Origin: Channallabes apus
Taxonomy: Eukaryota > Chordata > Actinopteri > Siluriformes > Clariidae
Direction of reading: 5' to 3'
DNA: 64,000 nt
Assembly: GCA_030522415.1 (NCBI GenBank)
Contig: CM060121.1
Coordinates: 22,665,142 to 22,729,141 of the forward strand
The position numbers were made by a program, and so were the translations under genes. The notes below the pieces were generated by a model. It worked only from the letters and a program-made list of their open reading frames with translations, searched no databases and was not told the origin of the DNA. Positions 1 through 25,915 of this stretch are shown here, in pieces; within the stretch, counting starts at the first letter, position 1, and every line of letters begins with the position of its first letter.

Positions 1-1175
1 TAATTCTTGATAAAGCGACGGTAAAAATTGGCAAATCCCAGGAAGCGCTGAAGTTCCCGTCTGGAAGATGGTAGTGGCCAGTCAGTTACCGCCTTAACCT
101 TGGTGGGGTCCATTTGGATGCCGGACGGTGAGATAAAGAAGCCGAGAAAAGAGGTGGAGGAGCAGTGAAACTCACATTTCTCTGCCTTGACATACAGCTT
201 GTTTTCTAGCAGGCGTTGCAGAACTTGACGGACGTGGAGCTTGTGTTCCTCCTCAGAGCGTGAAAAGATTAAAATGTCATCGAGGTAGGCGAACACTGAG
301 ACGTTGAGGAGGTCTCTGAGGACATCATTGATGAGTGCCTGGAAGACTGCTGGGGCGTTGGTTAGGCCGAACGGAACAACCAGGTACTCATAATGGCCAG
401 TAGGGGTAGTGAGTTTGGGCGCAGGGGTGTAAATTTTACTGAAGGGCCGGTGTTCCTCGCGTCGGGATCGTTTACGGGCGTCAATGCGTGTTGCCAAGTC
501 AATTAGGCCCTGCAGGTCTGATGGGAGCTCTCGGGCCGCAAGCTCATCCTTGATTGAGTCCGAGAGACCGTTGTGAAAACAATCAAAAAGGGGCTTTTCA
601 TCCCAACCACAGGAGGGCGCCAGTGTCCGAAAATCAATAGCGTAGTTGGAAACAGAGCTAGATCCCTGGCGTAGTTGAAGTATCTGACCTGCCGCCTGGT
701 GTCCTGTGAACGAATGGTCGAAAACCCTCCTCATCTCATCAGTGAATGTTTTGTACATGAAGCAGCAAGGGACCTGGGCATCCCATAATGCTGTTCCCCA
801 CTCCCTTGCTTTCCCTGAGAGGAGCGTGATTATATAAGCCACTTTGGAGCGTTCAGTGGGAAATGAAGCGGCCTGCAGTTCAAGAACGAGGGAACACTGC
901 GACAAGAAGGAGCGACAGGTAGACGGGTCACCATCATAAGTGGGTGGGGCAGGTAGGCGTGGTTCATGACCAGTGGCATGTACTGGGAGAGAAGGCTGTG
1001 GGATAGGTGCCGAGGGTGGTTGTGTTTGCTGTAGCTGAATGGTAAGTGACCCTAAGGTTTCCGTGATAGTTTGAAGCGTGGAGGTGACCTGCCTAATTTC
1101 TTGTTGGTGATTGCCTAAGAGGGCTCCCTGGCTCTCCAGTGCCCCCCTCAGGCGAGCTGCTTCTGCTGGATCCAT
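1..1175 (-). CDS. gypsy gag fused in frame to reverse transcriptase (partial ORF)
   Basis: The minus-strand frame starting at 1175 ([10 protein letters not shown]) stays open to the window edge, at least 391 codons. Residues 1 to about 245 look like a gypsy gag capsid, with [14 protein letters not shown] and a following [19 protein letters not shown] segment. From about residue 255 it becomes reverse transcriptase: [19 protein letters not shown], then [11 protein letters not shown] at 300-260 holding the catalytic Asp pair, then [14 protein letters not shown] and [11 protein letters not shown]. In complete elements gag and this palm region are separated by the nucleocapsid zinc knuckle, an aspartic protease and the RT fingers; all are absent. 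The join lies near 415-430. A structural gag product could still be made, but not an active polymerase. Confidence 0.85.
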   Translation of the reverse strand, partial: MDPAEAARLRGALESQGALLGNHQQEIRQVTSTLQTITETLGSLTIQLQQTQPPSAPIPQPSLPVHATGHEPRLPAPPTYDGDPSTCRSFLSQCSLVLELQAASFPTERSKVAYIITLLSGKAREWGTALWDAQVPCCFMYKTFTDEMRRVFDHSFTGHQAAGQILQLRQGSSSVSNYAIDFRTLAPSCGWDEKPLFDCFHNGLSDSIKDELAARELPSDLQGLIDLATRIDARKRSRREEHRPFSKIYTPAPKLTTPTGHYEYLVVPFGLTNAPAVFQALINDVLRDLLNVSVFAYLDDILIFSRSEEEHKLHVRQVLQRLLENKLYVKAEKCEFHCSSTSFLGFFISPSGIQMDPTKVKAVTDWPLPSSRRELQRFLGFANFYRRFIKN

Positions 1176-1193
1176 TAGATGGCCAGATTATAC

Positions 1194-2069
1194 TGTTAGG
1201 GTTGCAGGTCGGGATGGATCCAAGTGCAGTGGAGCAACTTCCAGGAATTTATTATGTTGGACGTGAGATTCAAAACTGACTTGGCAGTGGTTCTTCTCTG
1301 CAAACGTGTTTGTTGCTGAAGCGCCTGCTGCTCTGCGCTGGGGAGCTGCGTGTGCAGAGAGAGGGAGAGAGAGCCGCAGGAATGCGGAAGCCGGAGTGAG
1401 AGCTCTGTGTGTAACTTGAGCCTGGGGGGAATGTGGAAGTGCTGTGAGCCGGCGAGAGCGCTGTGTGTGTCCCGCGTCGGAATGCGGAAGTGCCGTGAGC
1501 CGGCGAGCGCGCTGTGTGTGTCCCGCGTCGGAATGCGGAAGTGCGGAGAGTCGGTGAGAGCGCTGTGTTTGCAGCGTGACTCGTGCGGGGATGCAGAGAC
1601 GTGGAGAGCCGGCGAGTGAATGGAGACGTCGCGCAGGTTGGTGGCTGGTTCCGTTAAGCTTTCTCGTGGTCGGGGGCGGGCAAAGTTCAGTACCAGAAAG
1701 ACGAGGCAAAGTCCGTGATCCGAGTTCGTAGTCGTTGAAACAATTCCAATGGTCAATAACAAAATCCGTGAGCATGGAAATCCAAAACATGAGACAATAA
1801 CGTGGTCGAGAAAAACAAAGCGTGGTCAGTATCAGAGAGTCAGAGCATGAAACAAAACGCTGGAGAATTGGGCTATGGAAGGCACACAATAATCTGGCGA
1901 TAAGGTTCTGTTAATGTGTGGTTTAAATAGGTAGGGGAAATGATTACAGATAGTGCACAGGTGTGTGGAGGGCGGGAGATGAGGAGGTGAGATGTAAGGA
2001 GTGGTAGGGAACGTGGAGCAGGAGTACTTCTGAAATCATGGTGGAGCTGTGGCTTGGCGGGTCGTGACA
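1194..2069 (-). repeat. LTR of the gypsy element
   Basis: On the minus strand the segment begins TGTCACGACCC and ends CCCTAACA, the TG...CA borders of an LTR, 876 bp long. It lies immediately outside the gag start. A TATA-like CTATTTAAAC is at about 1929-1920 and an AATAAA (minus) at about 1250-1245, in the order expected for U3 and R. Only one LTR is in the window, so identity between LTRs cannot be judged. Confidence 0.75.
1380..1581. repeat. 51-bp tandem repeat array inside the LTR
   Basis: Units at 1429-1479, 1480-1530 and 1531-1581 are 51 bp each and close copies; 1380-1428 is a shorter, diverged unit. Each starts GAATGCGGAAG or GAATGTGGAAG, and the first two full units end CCCGCGTCG. 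The open reading frames that cross this array on both strands only reflect the repeat and the low stop density of GC-rich sequence. Confidence 0.8.
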
Positions 2070-2411
2070 GAGATAGAGAGAGAGATAGTGAGAGATGCTA
2101 CTTGATAAATATTTAATACATATTTTGTAGATCAGTGTTGCTGCAAAGTCTACATCTTACATCTACAATGGCTTAAACAAGGAACCAGGAGGTTTCTGAC
2201 GACCTCAAAATGCAACTTGCTTGATGTGTTATGCTAAAGATGACATTTTATTTTAAGTCCACAACTGTTATTCAGTAATTAAAGAATTTCATCAGGGTTT
2301 ATTGTTTGAATCCTCCACACTAGGACAGCAGCCAGCATTAGTTTTTTTTCATACATTATACAGTATAATGACATTACTTTACTTTATAGTTCACTATATT
2401 ACTTTTATTAC

Positions 2412-3625
2412 CTTAGGTCCTTGGTATGTCCACCCCACCTTTGTGTCAATACCTCTCTGGTAAACAGCCTGGAATTCAGCAAGGATTATAGGATAGCTGG
2501 CCTCCAGGACCTCAATGTCATGCCGATGAGCATCCCGAGGGTAGAAAGGAATGCTGGGAACATCGGGAAGGTAGAAGAGGTGGGGCTTTTGAATGGAGGA
2601 GCGATCATTCATCCTTGTCTAAAAAGAATAGGTAGAAGACATGGAATCAGGCAGAGAGAGATAATAAAAGCAAAGGTTCAGATTCAATACAAGGCATGTC
2701 ATGTATCAAAAGAAAGAAGTACTGTACACTCAATGTAATTAACATTTATGCACAATCAAAGTTTGCTGGTCGATTTAAATCTTTTCAGAACATTATCCTC
2801 TACTGTAAAATTGTAGAAATACAATGCAGTCAATATTTATAGATGGGCTTTTGTGTTAAGGGGCAAATCAGTTACTATTAAAATCAAGTAAACTCTTTTA
2901 ATTCAATTAAATTTTATTTGTATAGCGCTGAAGCAATATTGGTGTCTAACTTTATTTCTAGAACTTATAATAATATTCTTTCATTAAACTCTGATATCAC
3001 ATTCGTGTTTCCTTCCACAGTTCAAAGATTTGCAGGTTAGGCTAATTGCCATTTCCAAATTGCCCGTAGTGTGTGAATGAGTGTGTGCCCTGCAATGGAT
3101 TGGCACCCTGTCCAGGATGTAACCTGCCTTGTACCATAAGCTTTAACTCTATCATTCAGGAACATGACCCCTAACCCAGATCTCACACTTTTTTTTCTTC
3201 GATATATGTCTGACCTGAATGCGCAGGCCCTTGTGGATACGGCCCATGCCGGCCCAACTGTAACGCTTGGCATACTCCTGCAGTGATGCGTACAACTTCC
3301 TGCTTCCTGTTGCCGCTTGAGCAGGAAATGGAGCATGGCTCAACACCGGCACCAGGTAACTCTTTGTTTCTTCTTCCTCTCCACTCTCCACAGCGATTGC
3401 AGGGGAAGGTTTGGGGACGGAATGACCAGGCTCAGTTGAAGAGCAGCCGGAGGAGCGAGATATAGCAGAGTGAGTCGCGCCGGCTGAGCAGGATGGAGGG
3501 TCAGCGCCGACTCGGTAGCAATACCAGAGAAAAAGCAGCAGCAGAGTCCACAGGAGACCACTCAGAGGAAGGCCACCTAGTTCCACACAGGGAGGCAGAG
3601 GGAGCAGGTCCAGAGACCACGACAT
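2412..3625 (-). CDS. asphd1: Aspartate beta-hydroxylase domain-containing protein 1 (5' exons)
   Basis: Two minus-strand exons: 3625-3215 (137 codons, donor CAG|GTCAGA) and 2618-2412 (69 codons, acceptor TTTTTAG, donor AAG|GTAATA), both in phase 0. The product is a single-pass type II membrane protein of the aspartyl/asparaginyl beta-hydroxylase-like family (2-oxoglutarate/iron oxygenase fold; substrate unknown). Residues 18-38 are the membrane segment with the family signature LFLWYCYRVG. Then come LQEYAKRYSWAGMGRIHKG and, in exon 2, PHLFYLPDVPSIPFYPRDA. I chose Met at 3625 (MSWSLD) because related proteins have WSWSLD near their start; an in-frame Met at 3706 would add 27 residues. The iron-binding and C-terminal exons lie beyond position 1, past the gypsy element. 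asphd2 is very similar; the neighbour sez6l2 favours asphd1. Confidence 0.85.
2619..3214 (-). other. asphd1 intron 1 with SINE tail
   Basis: Bounded by the splice sites of the two asphd1 exons. 3031-3147 carries the 3' part of a Mermaid-type SINE (plus orientation; the run from GGTTAGGCTAATTG to GCACCCTGTCCAGG). 2918-2940 is a short TTTTATTTGTATAGCGC repeat fragment. Confidence 0.6.
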
Positions 3626-4235
3626 CCTGCCAACAGGCTGAGACACTGGCAGAAAAAGTGGTGGAGAACAGATGAATGGAGCGAGAAAAAGAAGTACACA
3701 GATCACAACAGTTATTAAGCGAGAACATTTTTTAAACAGAGTGGATAAGGAGAGGAAGCGGACAGCAGAGAAAACAGGGCGGTTGATTTAAAGTGATTAA
3801 AGACAGGGGAAAAGGGATGACAAATAAAAAGAACAATGATTTCTTAGTGATCCTAGTTATCTGGAACTGACCCAACCATGCATTGGTATTACAGTACAGT
3901 ACATACAGTGCAAGCATGCTACTCTTCCTCAGGGCTTTGCTTACTTAGTACAAATCATTGTTTGGATCAGGCATGGCAGGCTAGCAGTAAAGCAACACTT
4001 GTGGAGTGATATATCTTGGTTAACCTGCATGGCAAATAATGCAGCGTACACGAAGGCTCACACTTCCGCATTTGTCTAATTAAAAAAACAAGAATGACTT
4101 GGTCTTGTGCTTCTTCCCCTTGTGCTGTTGCATAATCATGGTTCCTGCAGCCACCTGCGGGTTTGTGTTCACGCTGCTCGCGCGGGAGTGACTCCAGAAC
4201 GAGGCAAAGCATCCCAGGGTTCTGTGTGTTTGTGT

Positions 4236-4261
4236 ATGAGTGTGTGTGTGTGTGTGTGTGA
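4236..4261. repeat. (TG)n microsatellite
   Basis: Alternating TG run upstream of asphd1. Confidence 0.85.
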
Positions 4262-4468
4262 GAAGCTGCATCGAAGCTCTATAACGTCCATTCCTCCGCC
4301 GGGCGCATCGAGCTGCAGCTTGTGTTCTGAATTGCTGTATGTGTTTGGCGCACGCCATGGCTGATCACGGCGTGTTGACTTACCGCGTCTCGGCTGCTCA
4401 CTCGGTATATCTTTGCCCCCTCGCTCTTTCCGCCTCCCCCCTTCCGTGTTTTCCCCGCCAGTGAGCAA

Positions 4469-4508
<40 letters not shown>

Positions 4509-4528
4509 GTGTGTGTGTGTGTGTGTGC
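4469..4528. repeat. (TG)n(GA)n(GT)n compound microsatellite
   Basis: A TG run, then a GA run, then a GT run, about 60 bp in all. It creates spurious reading frames on both strands. Confidence 0.9.
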
Positions 4529-5502
4529 TGCAGCGCAGAGCGTACAGTGGGGCTGTCATTTCCGTGCACTTTTACGGAGTGCACTTTACGCGCCTTATTA
4601 AAAAAAGAAAAGAAAACAAATCTGCGCACAGATTCTTTTTTTTTCTTTTCTTAAAAAAACCGACAGATTTCAGCACTTCAGAACCCTGTACAGGGGCTAC
4701 AATATCACTGTTCCGCCACCGGGTGGCGCGATTTATTATAGAAGCAGTAGATGGGCTACACATCGACGCATCAAACAACACGGGACGTTTATGGCCGTTC
4801 CACCCACATAAGCGCCGATCCCTTGGACTTGGGATATTAAACACCGAAGAAAGGAACGACAAGGTGAGAGAACCCGATGGTTTAATTCATTATTTGGAGG
4901 TGCTGGCATCCCCGGCGAGCCCGCATCCATCCCTATTGATGCTAAGGGCGCCAAGAGCGAGCTGATTATCTAAAACGCGCAGAGAGACTCTTCTGGTATT
5001 TCTGGTGAGACGGAGAGACAGACAAGGAGGAGGGGGAAAAACATAAGAGTTCTTCTATAGTAATGGTTAGACTTGTCAAAAATAAATAAATAAAAAATGA
5101 CACATAAGGAGACGACGTGTAGTACAAGGTGAGCAGTCTGGTCAGTGTTCTCTGCTCGTCGCCTCGCTGTAGACTGCCTTGAATGCATTAGAGTCGAGGT
5201 GTTTGCGCTTGACAGCAACCTGCATAACGATGCATGGTCGAGCTCAGAGCGAGCACATTCCACATTTTTCTCAGGCCTTATTTTACGCGCAAGTGTTTAG
5301 GTGCTGATGCGTTCGGTGCGTCTTGCGAGGAGATGTTTACAGAAGACATGAAGGCCAGGAGATGGAGGAGGAGGAGGAGGTGAAGGAGGAGGAGGAGGTC
5401 GGGTTCTAAGCGCATATCAGGGTGCAGAAGAAGAAGAAGTGGGGAGCCTCATAAATGAAGAGAGAGGGATGTGAGGTTTATGCCCGCCGCGTCAGCAACG
5501 TC

Positions 5503-5557
5503 TCTCTCTCTCTCTCTCTCTCTCGCTCTCTCACACACACGCGCGCGCGCGCGCGTC
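5503..5557. repeat. (CT)n-(CA)n-(CG)n compound tract
   Basis: A CT run of about 30 bp is followed by ACACAC and then an uninterrupted CG run. The first part is a mirror-repeat polypyrimidine tract, the last an alternating purine-pyrimidine tract. Confidence 0.9.
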
Positions 5558-6775
5558 ACACACCACCATCAGCTTCTGTTATTTATTTATTTGTTTAATT
5601 ATTTAATTAAATACGTGTAATTAGTAATCTTTGAATCATCCATTTATTTACACAAGGCCCCGCGCCGTATCTTAATCCCAGTCGGCAGATTGCAGAAGCC
5701 AAAGGGTCGTTATTAGGAGTCGTAACGACTGATCGCTAATCGCAGCAAGGAGGTGACATCACTGATGCCAGATAAGAAAAGGTGGAGGCCTTGTGTCATC
5801 TTTCCCATATGTCCTCGGCGAGGTCCGCGCCGCGCAATGTGTTGCCAGATTGGGGTGGTTTTAATTTATTTATTTACTGCATGTTTGATACCAGATCATG
5901 GCTGGTCTTACATACGGAATTTTGCACTACATTAGCTTTTATACTGTAGTGGCTCCATAATTATTCTTTACTTGCATAGTTTATTGATGTAGAGTTGACT
6001 TTGTAAACAGACCATATATAGTTTGGCATTGTTTCTGGGAAATCATGCCGTTACATTTAGGATACGGAAACAATGGCCTCTTATTTCAATATTTACCAGA
6101 TTTATTTTTAAAAAGTGTGTAGAATATTTAAAGTCATTGGCGGTTTGACTCTGGGCCTCCATTATGTGTGCTTCTAGTTTGCATGTTCTCCCAATGCTTT
6201 CTGGGTTTCCTCTGATGATTCCAGTTCCCCCATAGTACAGTTTCTCCAGTGAGTTGGCTTTTCATGATTGCCTGTAGATTGTGGTTGGCTGTGTGAGTTA
6301 GGGTGTGCATAAGTCTGAATTGTGTTGGCACTGATCCAGCCTTATGCGCTGAGCTCCATAAAAACCCCCATTGTTAATTTAACACTTTCAACAGTTTTTA
6401 TGAGTCCAACTGGACGTATATATACACTGTAGGGTATTAACGCAAACGCTGGGAATTTTGCTGTGTAAGAGAGACTCCAGGCCCCCCGGTGACTCTTAAG
6501 AAAATGTCTTAATACAGTATGTAAAGGGCATTATGTTTACAAATATGTGTTTAATACATTTATGTGTTGCTTTTATACTTTTCTAACATTTGGTGTGGCT
6601 TAAAGTTTAGCTTATTCATTTTCAGTTTAATATTTAATATACATTTTGGCAGTCACCATGTAAAACAGCCAGTGGCCTAATCTAGGATCTGATTGCCTTA
6701 TTTTACTTGCATTGTGTGATAAAGTGATCCTAACAGCCACAAATTACAAAACAATCAAACATGGCAAACATTTGT

Positions 6776-6810
6776 AAAAAATAAATAAATAAATAAATAA
6801 ATAAATAAAA
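6776..6810. repeat. (AAAT)n microsatellite
   Basis: Eight or so AAAT units upstream of sez6l2. Confidence 0.85.
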
Positions 6811-7107
6811 TAGTAAAAACTTCTTTGCCTATTAATGCAGCAAGAAAATATACATTGTTAGCTATCACTAGGTGCTTTATGCACATTTTTGTGCCCAGTC
6901 ATCATCTGACATTGTTCAGCAGAGACTGGGCCAACTTTTTTCTGGTTTGCTAAGTTGAAAGTTTATATTGGGTGAATATAAAGAATAGTCATCCAAAGCA
7001 TATCTACTTGGGTTAACTTAAGGTAGCGTTCTTGTTTTGGGACAAAATATTGTGTTTCGTTCCTGGAAAATATTTAATCTTGCTTTCTTTCTTATCTTCT
7101 CTTTCAG

Positions 7108-7130
7108 TTTGCTTTTTCTCATACTTCACC
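7108..7130 (+). other. sez6l2 5' UTR part of first coding exon
   Basis: Between acceptor CTCTTTCAG (ending 7107) and the ATG at 7131. It shows that transcription starts further upstream on at least one untranslated exon. Confidence 0.65.
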
Positions 7131-22243
<15,113 letters not shown>

Positions 22244-22472
22244 AGCAACATACAAGAAAGAAATCAAAACCTAAGGATGGAAAAGAAAATGAATGAAGGA
22301 TATTATGTCTGTCTCTCACTTGCAGTCCTTTAACAACTATACCGTTCCTTTTTTTCACTCTATCTCTCTTGCTCGTTGCTGACTCATGTAACAGTATGCG
22401 TGTGTCGGTGTCAGTGTGTGTGTGTGTGTGTGTTGTGTGTTGAGAGAGAAGAGACTGTTAAATAGTTAAGAG

Positions 22473-23831
22473 TAGAGATGCACCGATACCAATACCAGTA
22501 TCAGGTATCCGTCTAATGTATTGGTGAAATTGTTCTGATACTGCAGGACCGATACCAGTCCGCCGCAGAAAGCTCACTACACAGCCGCTATGTGCAGCCC
22601 CTCTTCCTCCAAAGCAGGTCAAAATGGGTGACAATGTTGTTGACACCTTCGTTGAGAAAGAAAGTGGAAATATTTTGGTGGTGGTAAAAAAAAAAAACTG
22701 GCAGCACAGTGGCTTAATGGTTAGCACTGTCACCTTGTACCTCCAGGTCCTGGTTTTGAGATTCGAACGTGCAGTGTTTGCATGTTCTCCCTGTGCTTGG
22801 TTGGTTTCACCCTGGTTCTTTGGTTTCCTCCCACAATCCAAAAACATGTAGAGTAGGTTAATTGGCATTTCCAATTTGCCCGTAGTGTGTGAATGTGCGA
22901 GTGAGTGTTGACTGGAGGTCCAACCATGGTCATAAAAATGGTAATAAATACAGTGGTCTTCATTGGCCTTCACGGTCCCAAGTTGGATGCAGAGGTTCCT
23001 ATATGGATGCATGTAAAAAGAACAAAAAAACTAAACAAAAGTGCACTGCAGGAACAACAATCATGGGTTTGGGTTTTCTCCCCTCTAAGTTTATTGTCAG
23101 CAAGGTCAAGTAAGATTAAGCTTACAAGATATAAGATTACAAGTAAGACTAAGTGCTTCTCTCTTTACTTTAGTCTAGTCTAGTTTTGCTAAACTGACTC
23201 GCTGACAGCGACTGTGTTCTGTGACAAAATATTAATTATGTTTGATATACAAAAATTATTAGAAACTTCAGCTCGGAAAGGATAATCACATCAGGCTTAT
23301 ATGCATAGGTGCATGAAATGAAACTCATTGATCTGAAATCATTATTTATGAGCATTTGACATGGTATTTTTTTCTGCCCCACCCCCAAAACATTTTTTTG
23401 CTTCTAAACATTAACAATAAGATAAAGTATGTAAATATACAGTATATGGATTTTTCAGTAAGCACAATTGCATGTAGTAATTTTTTTTCCTTACCTGAAA
23501 AATAATCCCTAGAGCAAAAAAAACAGCACATCACCAGCTTGTTGCAGGACATTTCATCACTGATAGTCCGGTCCAGTGTCTCTCATCAGTTTAACTGTGC
23601 AGTGGATTAATGAGGACGTTACTCCGCAAATAGTCGCTCTACATGCAAAGCAGGTTCTAGGTCCATACCAGGCCATAGCAGGCGTGTTTGATGACATGAG
23701 GAATTCCAAAAAAAAGTTCTGTTCATGTTGTACTCTGGACGTATCGGTACTCTGTATTAGCAATTCAAATGGAATTCCAAATGGACGTACTTATACTTGG
23801 TCTGACAAAATGTGGTATCGGTGCATCCCTA
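22473..23831. mobile_element. hAT-type element with nested SINE, downstream of sez6l2 stop
   Basis: Terminal repeats TAGAGATGCACCGATAC and GTATCGGTGCATCCCTA at the two ends. Flanks GTTAAGAG and GTAAAAAG match in six of eight positions, a worn 8-bp duplication. A SINE copy lies within at about 22702-22920. No transposase was recognised. A shorter relative is at 59550. Confidence 0.75.
22702..22920 (+). mobile_element. Mermaid-type SINE copy
   Basis: Contains GTGGCTTAATGGTTAGCACTG (box A region), a degenerate box B and TTTCCTCCCACAATCCAAA. It is nested in the hAT element, so it is younger than or carried by it. Confidence 0.7.
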
Positions 23832-25415
23832 GTAAAAAGGATTAAACGTGAGTGTATGGTTTCTCATGATCAGATATGTTTTAGGTGCCTTAGGGACTTA
23901 AAATCGATCAAGGTAGTGATGCTGAGAATGAGGCTCAAAAGGGTATGAGTTCAAGGGTGAGTCAGCAACTTGTGGGGTGTGAAAGAAAGAGAGAGCGAGA
24001 GAACTTTTTCACGTGGGGAGTGAACAATACAAAAGACAGGAGCACACACAAACACACATAACACGTGAACAAAAACATGATACCACTATACTCATACTCC
24101 TGTACACACACATACACACATGAAAAACACAATATGTTGAATGTAAATATTTTGTTTAGATATTATGTATACAAAACCGATGTATACGAAACTGATCCAG
24201 TGCCAACGATCCAGTGCCATATTGACATCCCATAATGTGACGTCAGAACCATGTTTCACAAGTTGCCATAGTATTTCCTACATTTATAATGTAATAATGA
24301 CCAATAATGCCAGCGTTTCATAATGTTCTTTGCTGTTTCTTATAAATCTCTTTCTGCTTAATGTTGAATGACTATGGGATTAAAGGGGTGGAATGTCTTT
24401 CATGCTTAGGGCACGCAACGATTGTATATTTTATTGCTTCAGCTTAGGATTCATTCAAACAATTATCCTTACTATCATTGTTTATCAGAGTTGATGTTGT
24501 TGCATATGCACTATGTTGACAAAAAAATAAAGAAAAAAAAATCTGCTGCTTGCTGTGATAGCAGTATTAAACTGAACTGCTTTTTATAATGTTATTTTTC
24601 AATTGAATCATGGTTTGTTGTTACTATTAAGCGGTGAATTTTTGTCTCTTCCACTGTGCCATACTTGGAGTCTAGCTGTGGACTCGGTTGCATTGAAGTA
24701 TTACTAATATTCAATTGTTCATATTATTTATTAATCAACATAATATATTGTTATGAAGGCATAATTTATTTGCTAAGATTTAAGAATAAATAAAGGTCTC
24801 TTGGATGGTGAAGGCTTGTCTTATTTTTGTCCTGAATAGCCATGGTCATAATATAAAATATAAATATAAACCAACATCCATATAAACATAATTCTACTGT
24901 AAGTAATATTATATTACAATCCTATATCCTTCCTTATAAATTGCCACTAGGTGTGTTAATGTACAGTATACTATATGTGCACTTAGGCCTGTTTGGGCTG
25001 GTATCCTTGTCCCATTCTGGGTGTCCAAGCTGTTAGTGACCTATTATTAATACATAATTAAGTTACCTTTCACTGTGAAATGTGATTATAAAATGAACTA
25101 ACAGTCAGGCCAGACATTCTCTAGAGTGGATTGCAAGTCCAATGAGCATTTCTAATCATTTTATTTACATAATAATTGTTATATAATATATTATATAATT
25201 ATAATTTATATAATAAATGTAATAATGTGATCACAATAACACAAGGAATGTCACGGTCTTTGATGACAAGTTTTACTGGGGCCTTTAGATGACTGTGTGT
25301 TTTACTTATACAGTAAAACAAAATGAAGGTCTGTCAGAAAAGGCCCTGACACTTGATAAGTATGAATAATCTGTTACCCATTATTGACCGCCTGACTGTG
25401 AGGTATAGATTATTA

Positions 25416-25740
25416 ACTTAGAGCGTAGTGGTTAGCACAGCGGCCTCGTGCCTCCAGGGTCAAAGGTTCAATTCCTGCCTCGTGACTGTGTGCATGGAGT
25501 TTGCACATTCTCCCCGTGGTTGTTGGGTTTTCACTACTGTAGGTACAGTATGCTTGTTGGGGTCTGCAATCCAAGGACATGCAGATTAGGTCAACTAGTG
25601 TTCCCACATTGCCCGTTATGTGTGTGTGTGTGTCCTGTGATGGATTAGCTCCAGGCTGTACCCTGCCTTGTGCCCTGTTTCATGGTTTAGACTCCAGTCC
25701 CCTGCAACCCTGTGCTCAGGATAAGCAGTATAAAAGATGA
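25416..25740 (+). mobile_element. Mermaid-type SINE copy
   Basis: Runs from AGCGTAGTGGTTAGCACAGC through TCAAAGGTTCAATTCC (box B) to GGATAAGCAGTATAAAAGATG. Older and more diverged than the copy at 50423. Confidence 0.7.
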
Positions 25741-25915
25741 ATGTTGTTGTCATTAGTCTTTTGGCTGCCCCCATCAAGGGGTCGACACAGCAGACCATCC
25801 AATCTGCACATCAACTTGGCACAGGTTTAATGTTGGATGTCCATCCAGACGCAACCCTCCCATATTATCAGTGCTTGGGACCAGCACTGAATCCAGTGGC
25901 TGGGGGTCGGGCATT
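25741..25915 (-). mobile_element. RTE-type LINE 3' tail fragment
   Basis: In reverse orientation it carries the segment also seen forward at 42485-42640: the elements CCCTCCCAT, GGCACAGGTTT and the GTTGTTGTCATTAGTCTTTTG tail. Family assignment is from memory of fish repeats. Confidence 0.5.

Larger units (their letters stand above)
1..2069 (-). mobile_element. Ty3/gypsy LTR retrotransposon, partial, internally deleted
   Basis: One end of an LTR retrotransposon read on the minus strand: an LTR at 1194-2069, then the gag start at 1175, then reverse-transcriptase sequence running off the window at position 1. It lies downstream of asphd1 exon 2 (minus strand), so it sits in that gene's intron in the sense orientation. 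The second LTR and the target-site duplication are outside the window. The zinc knuckle, protease and the finger part of the polymerase are missing between gag and the YLDD region, so this copy cannot be autonomous as it stands. Confidence 0.9.
3725..7107. promoter_or_regulatory. Shared upstream region between asphd1 (-) and sez6l2 (+)
   Basis: About 3.5 kb between the two divergent genes. The part from about 4.1 to 5.6 kb is relatively CpG-rich and holds several simple-sequence tracts; promoters and untranslated first exons of both genes are likely here but no start site can be read. One candidate 5' untranslated exon end for sez6l2 is ACAAG|GTGAGAG at about 4861. A GGA-rich stretch lies at 5360-5400, and a diverged SINE fragment at 6170-6350. 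The 7107 limit is the acceptor of the first sez6l2 coding exon, so an upstream untranslated exon must exist. Confidence 0.4.
22244..24800 (+). other. Probable sez6l2 3' UTR and downstream region
   Basis: There is no AATAAA in the first 230 bp after the stop codon, before the hAT element at 22473. Candidate polyadenylation signals on the plus strand are at 24526-24531 and 24785-24794 (overlapping AATAAATAAA). If the last is used the 3' UTR is about 2.5 kb and contains a complete hAT element. Confidence 0.4.

Noticed and set aside
1188..1889. Overlapping open frames of 188-233 codons in the LTR on the minus strand and an 89-codon frame on the plus strand
   Set aside because: They are translations of the GC-rich 51-bp tandem repeats; no domain and no conserved start context.
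3037..3675. Plus-strand and alternative-frame ORFs opposite asphd1 exon 1
   Set aside because: They are shadows of the asphd1 exon and of a SINE tail.
4469..4654. Open frames made of CVCVCV/RERERE
   Set aside because: Translation of dinucleotide repeats.
22458..23012. 184-codon minus-strand open frame
   Set aside because: Runs across the end of a hAT element and a reversed SINE; the protein is SINE text such as the TFTTTG-type repeats, with no coding signature.
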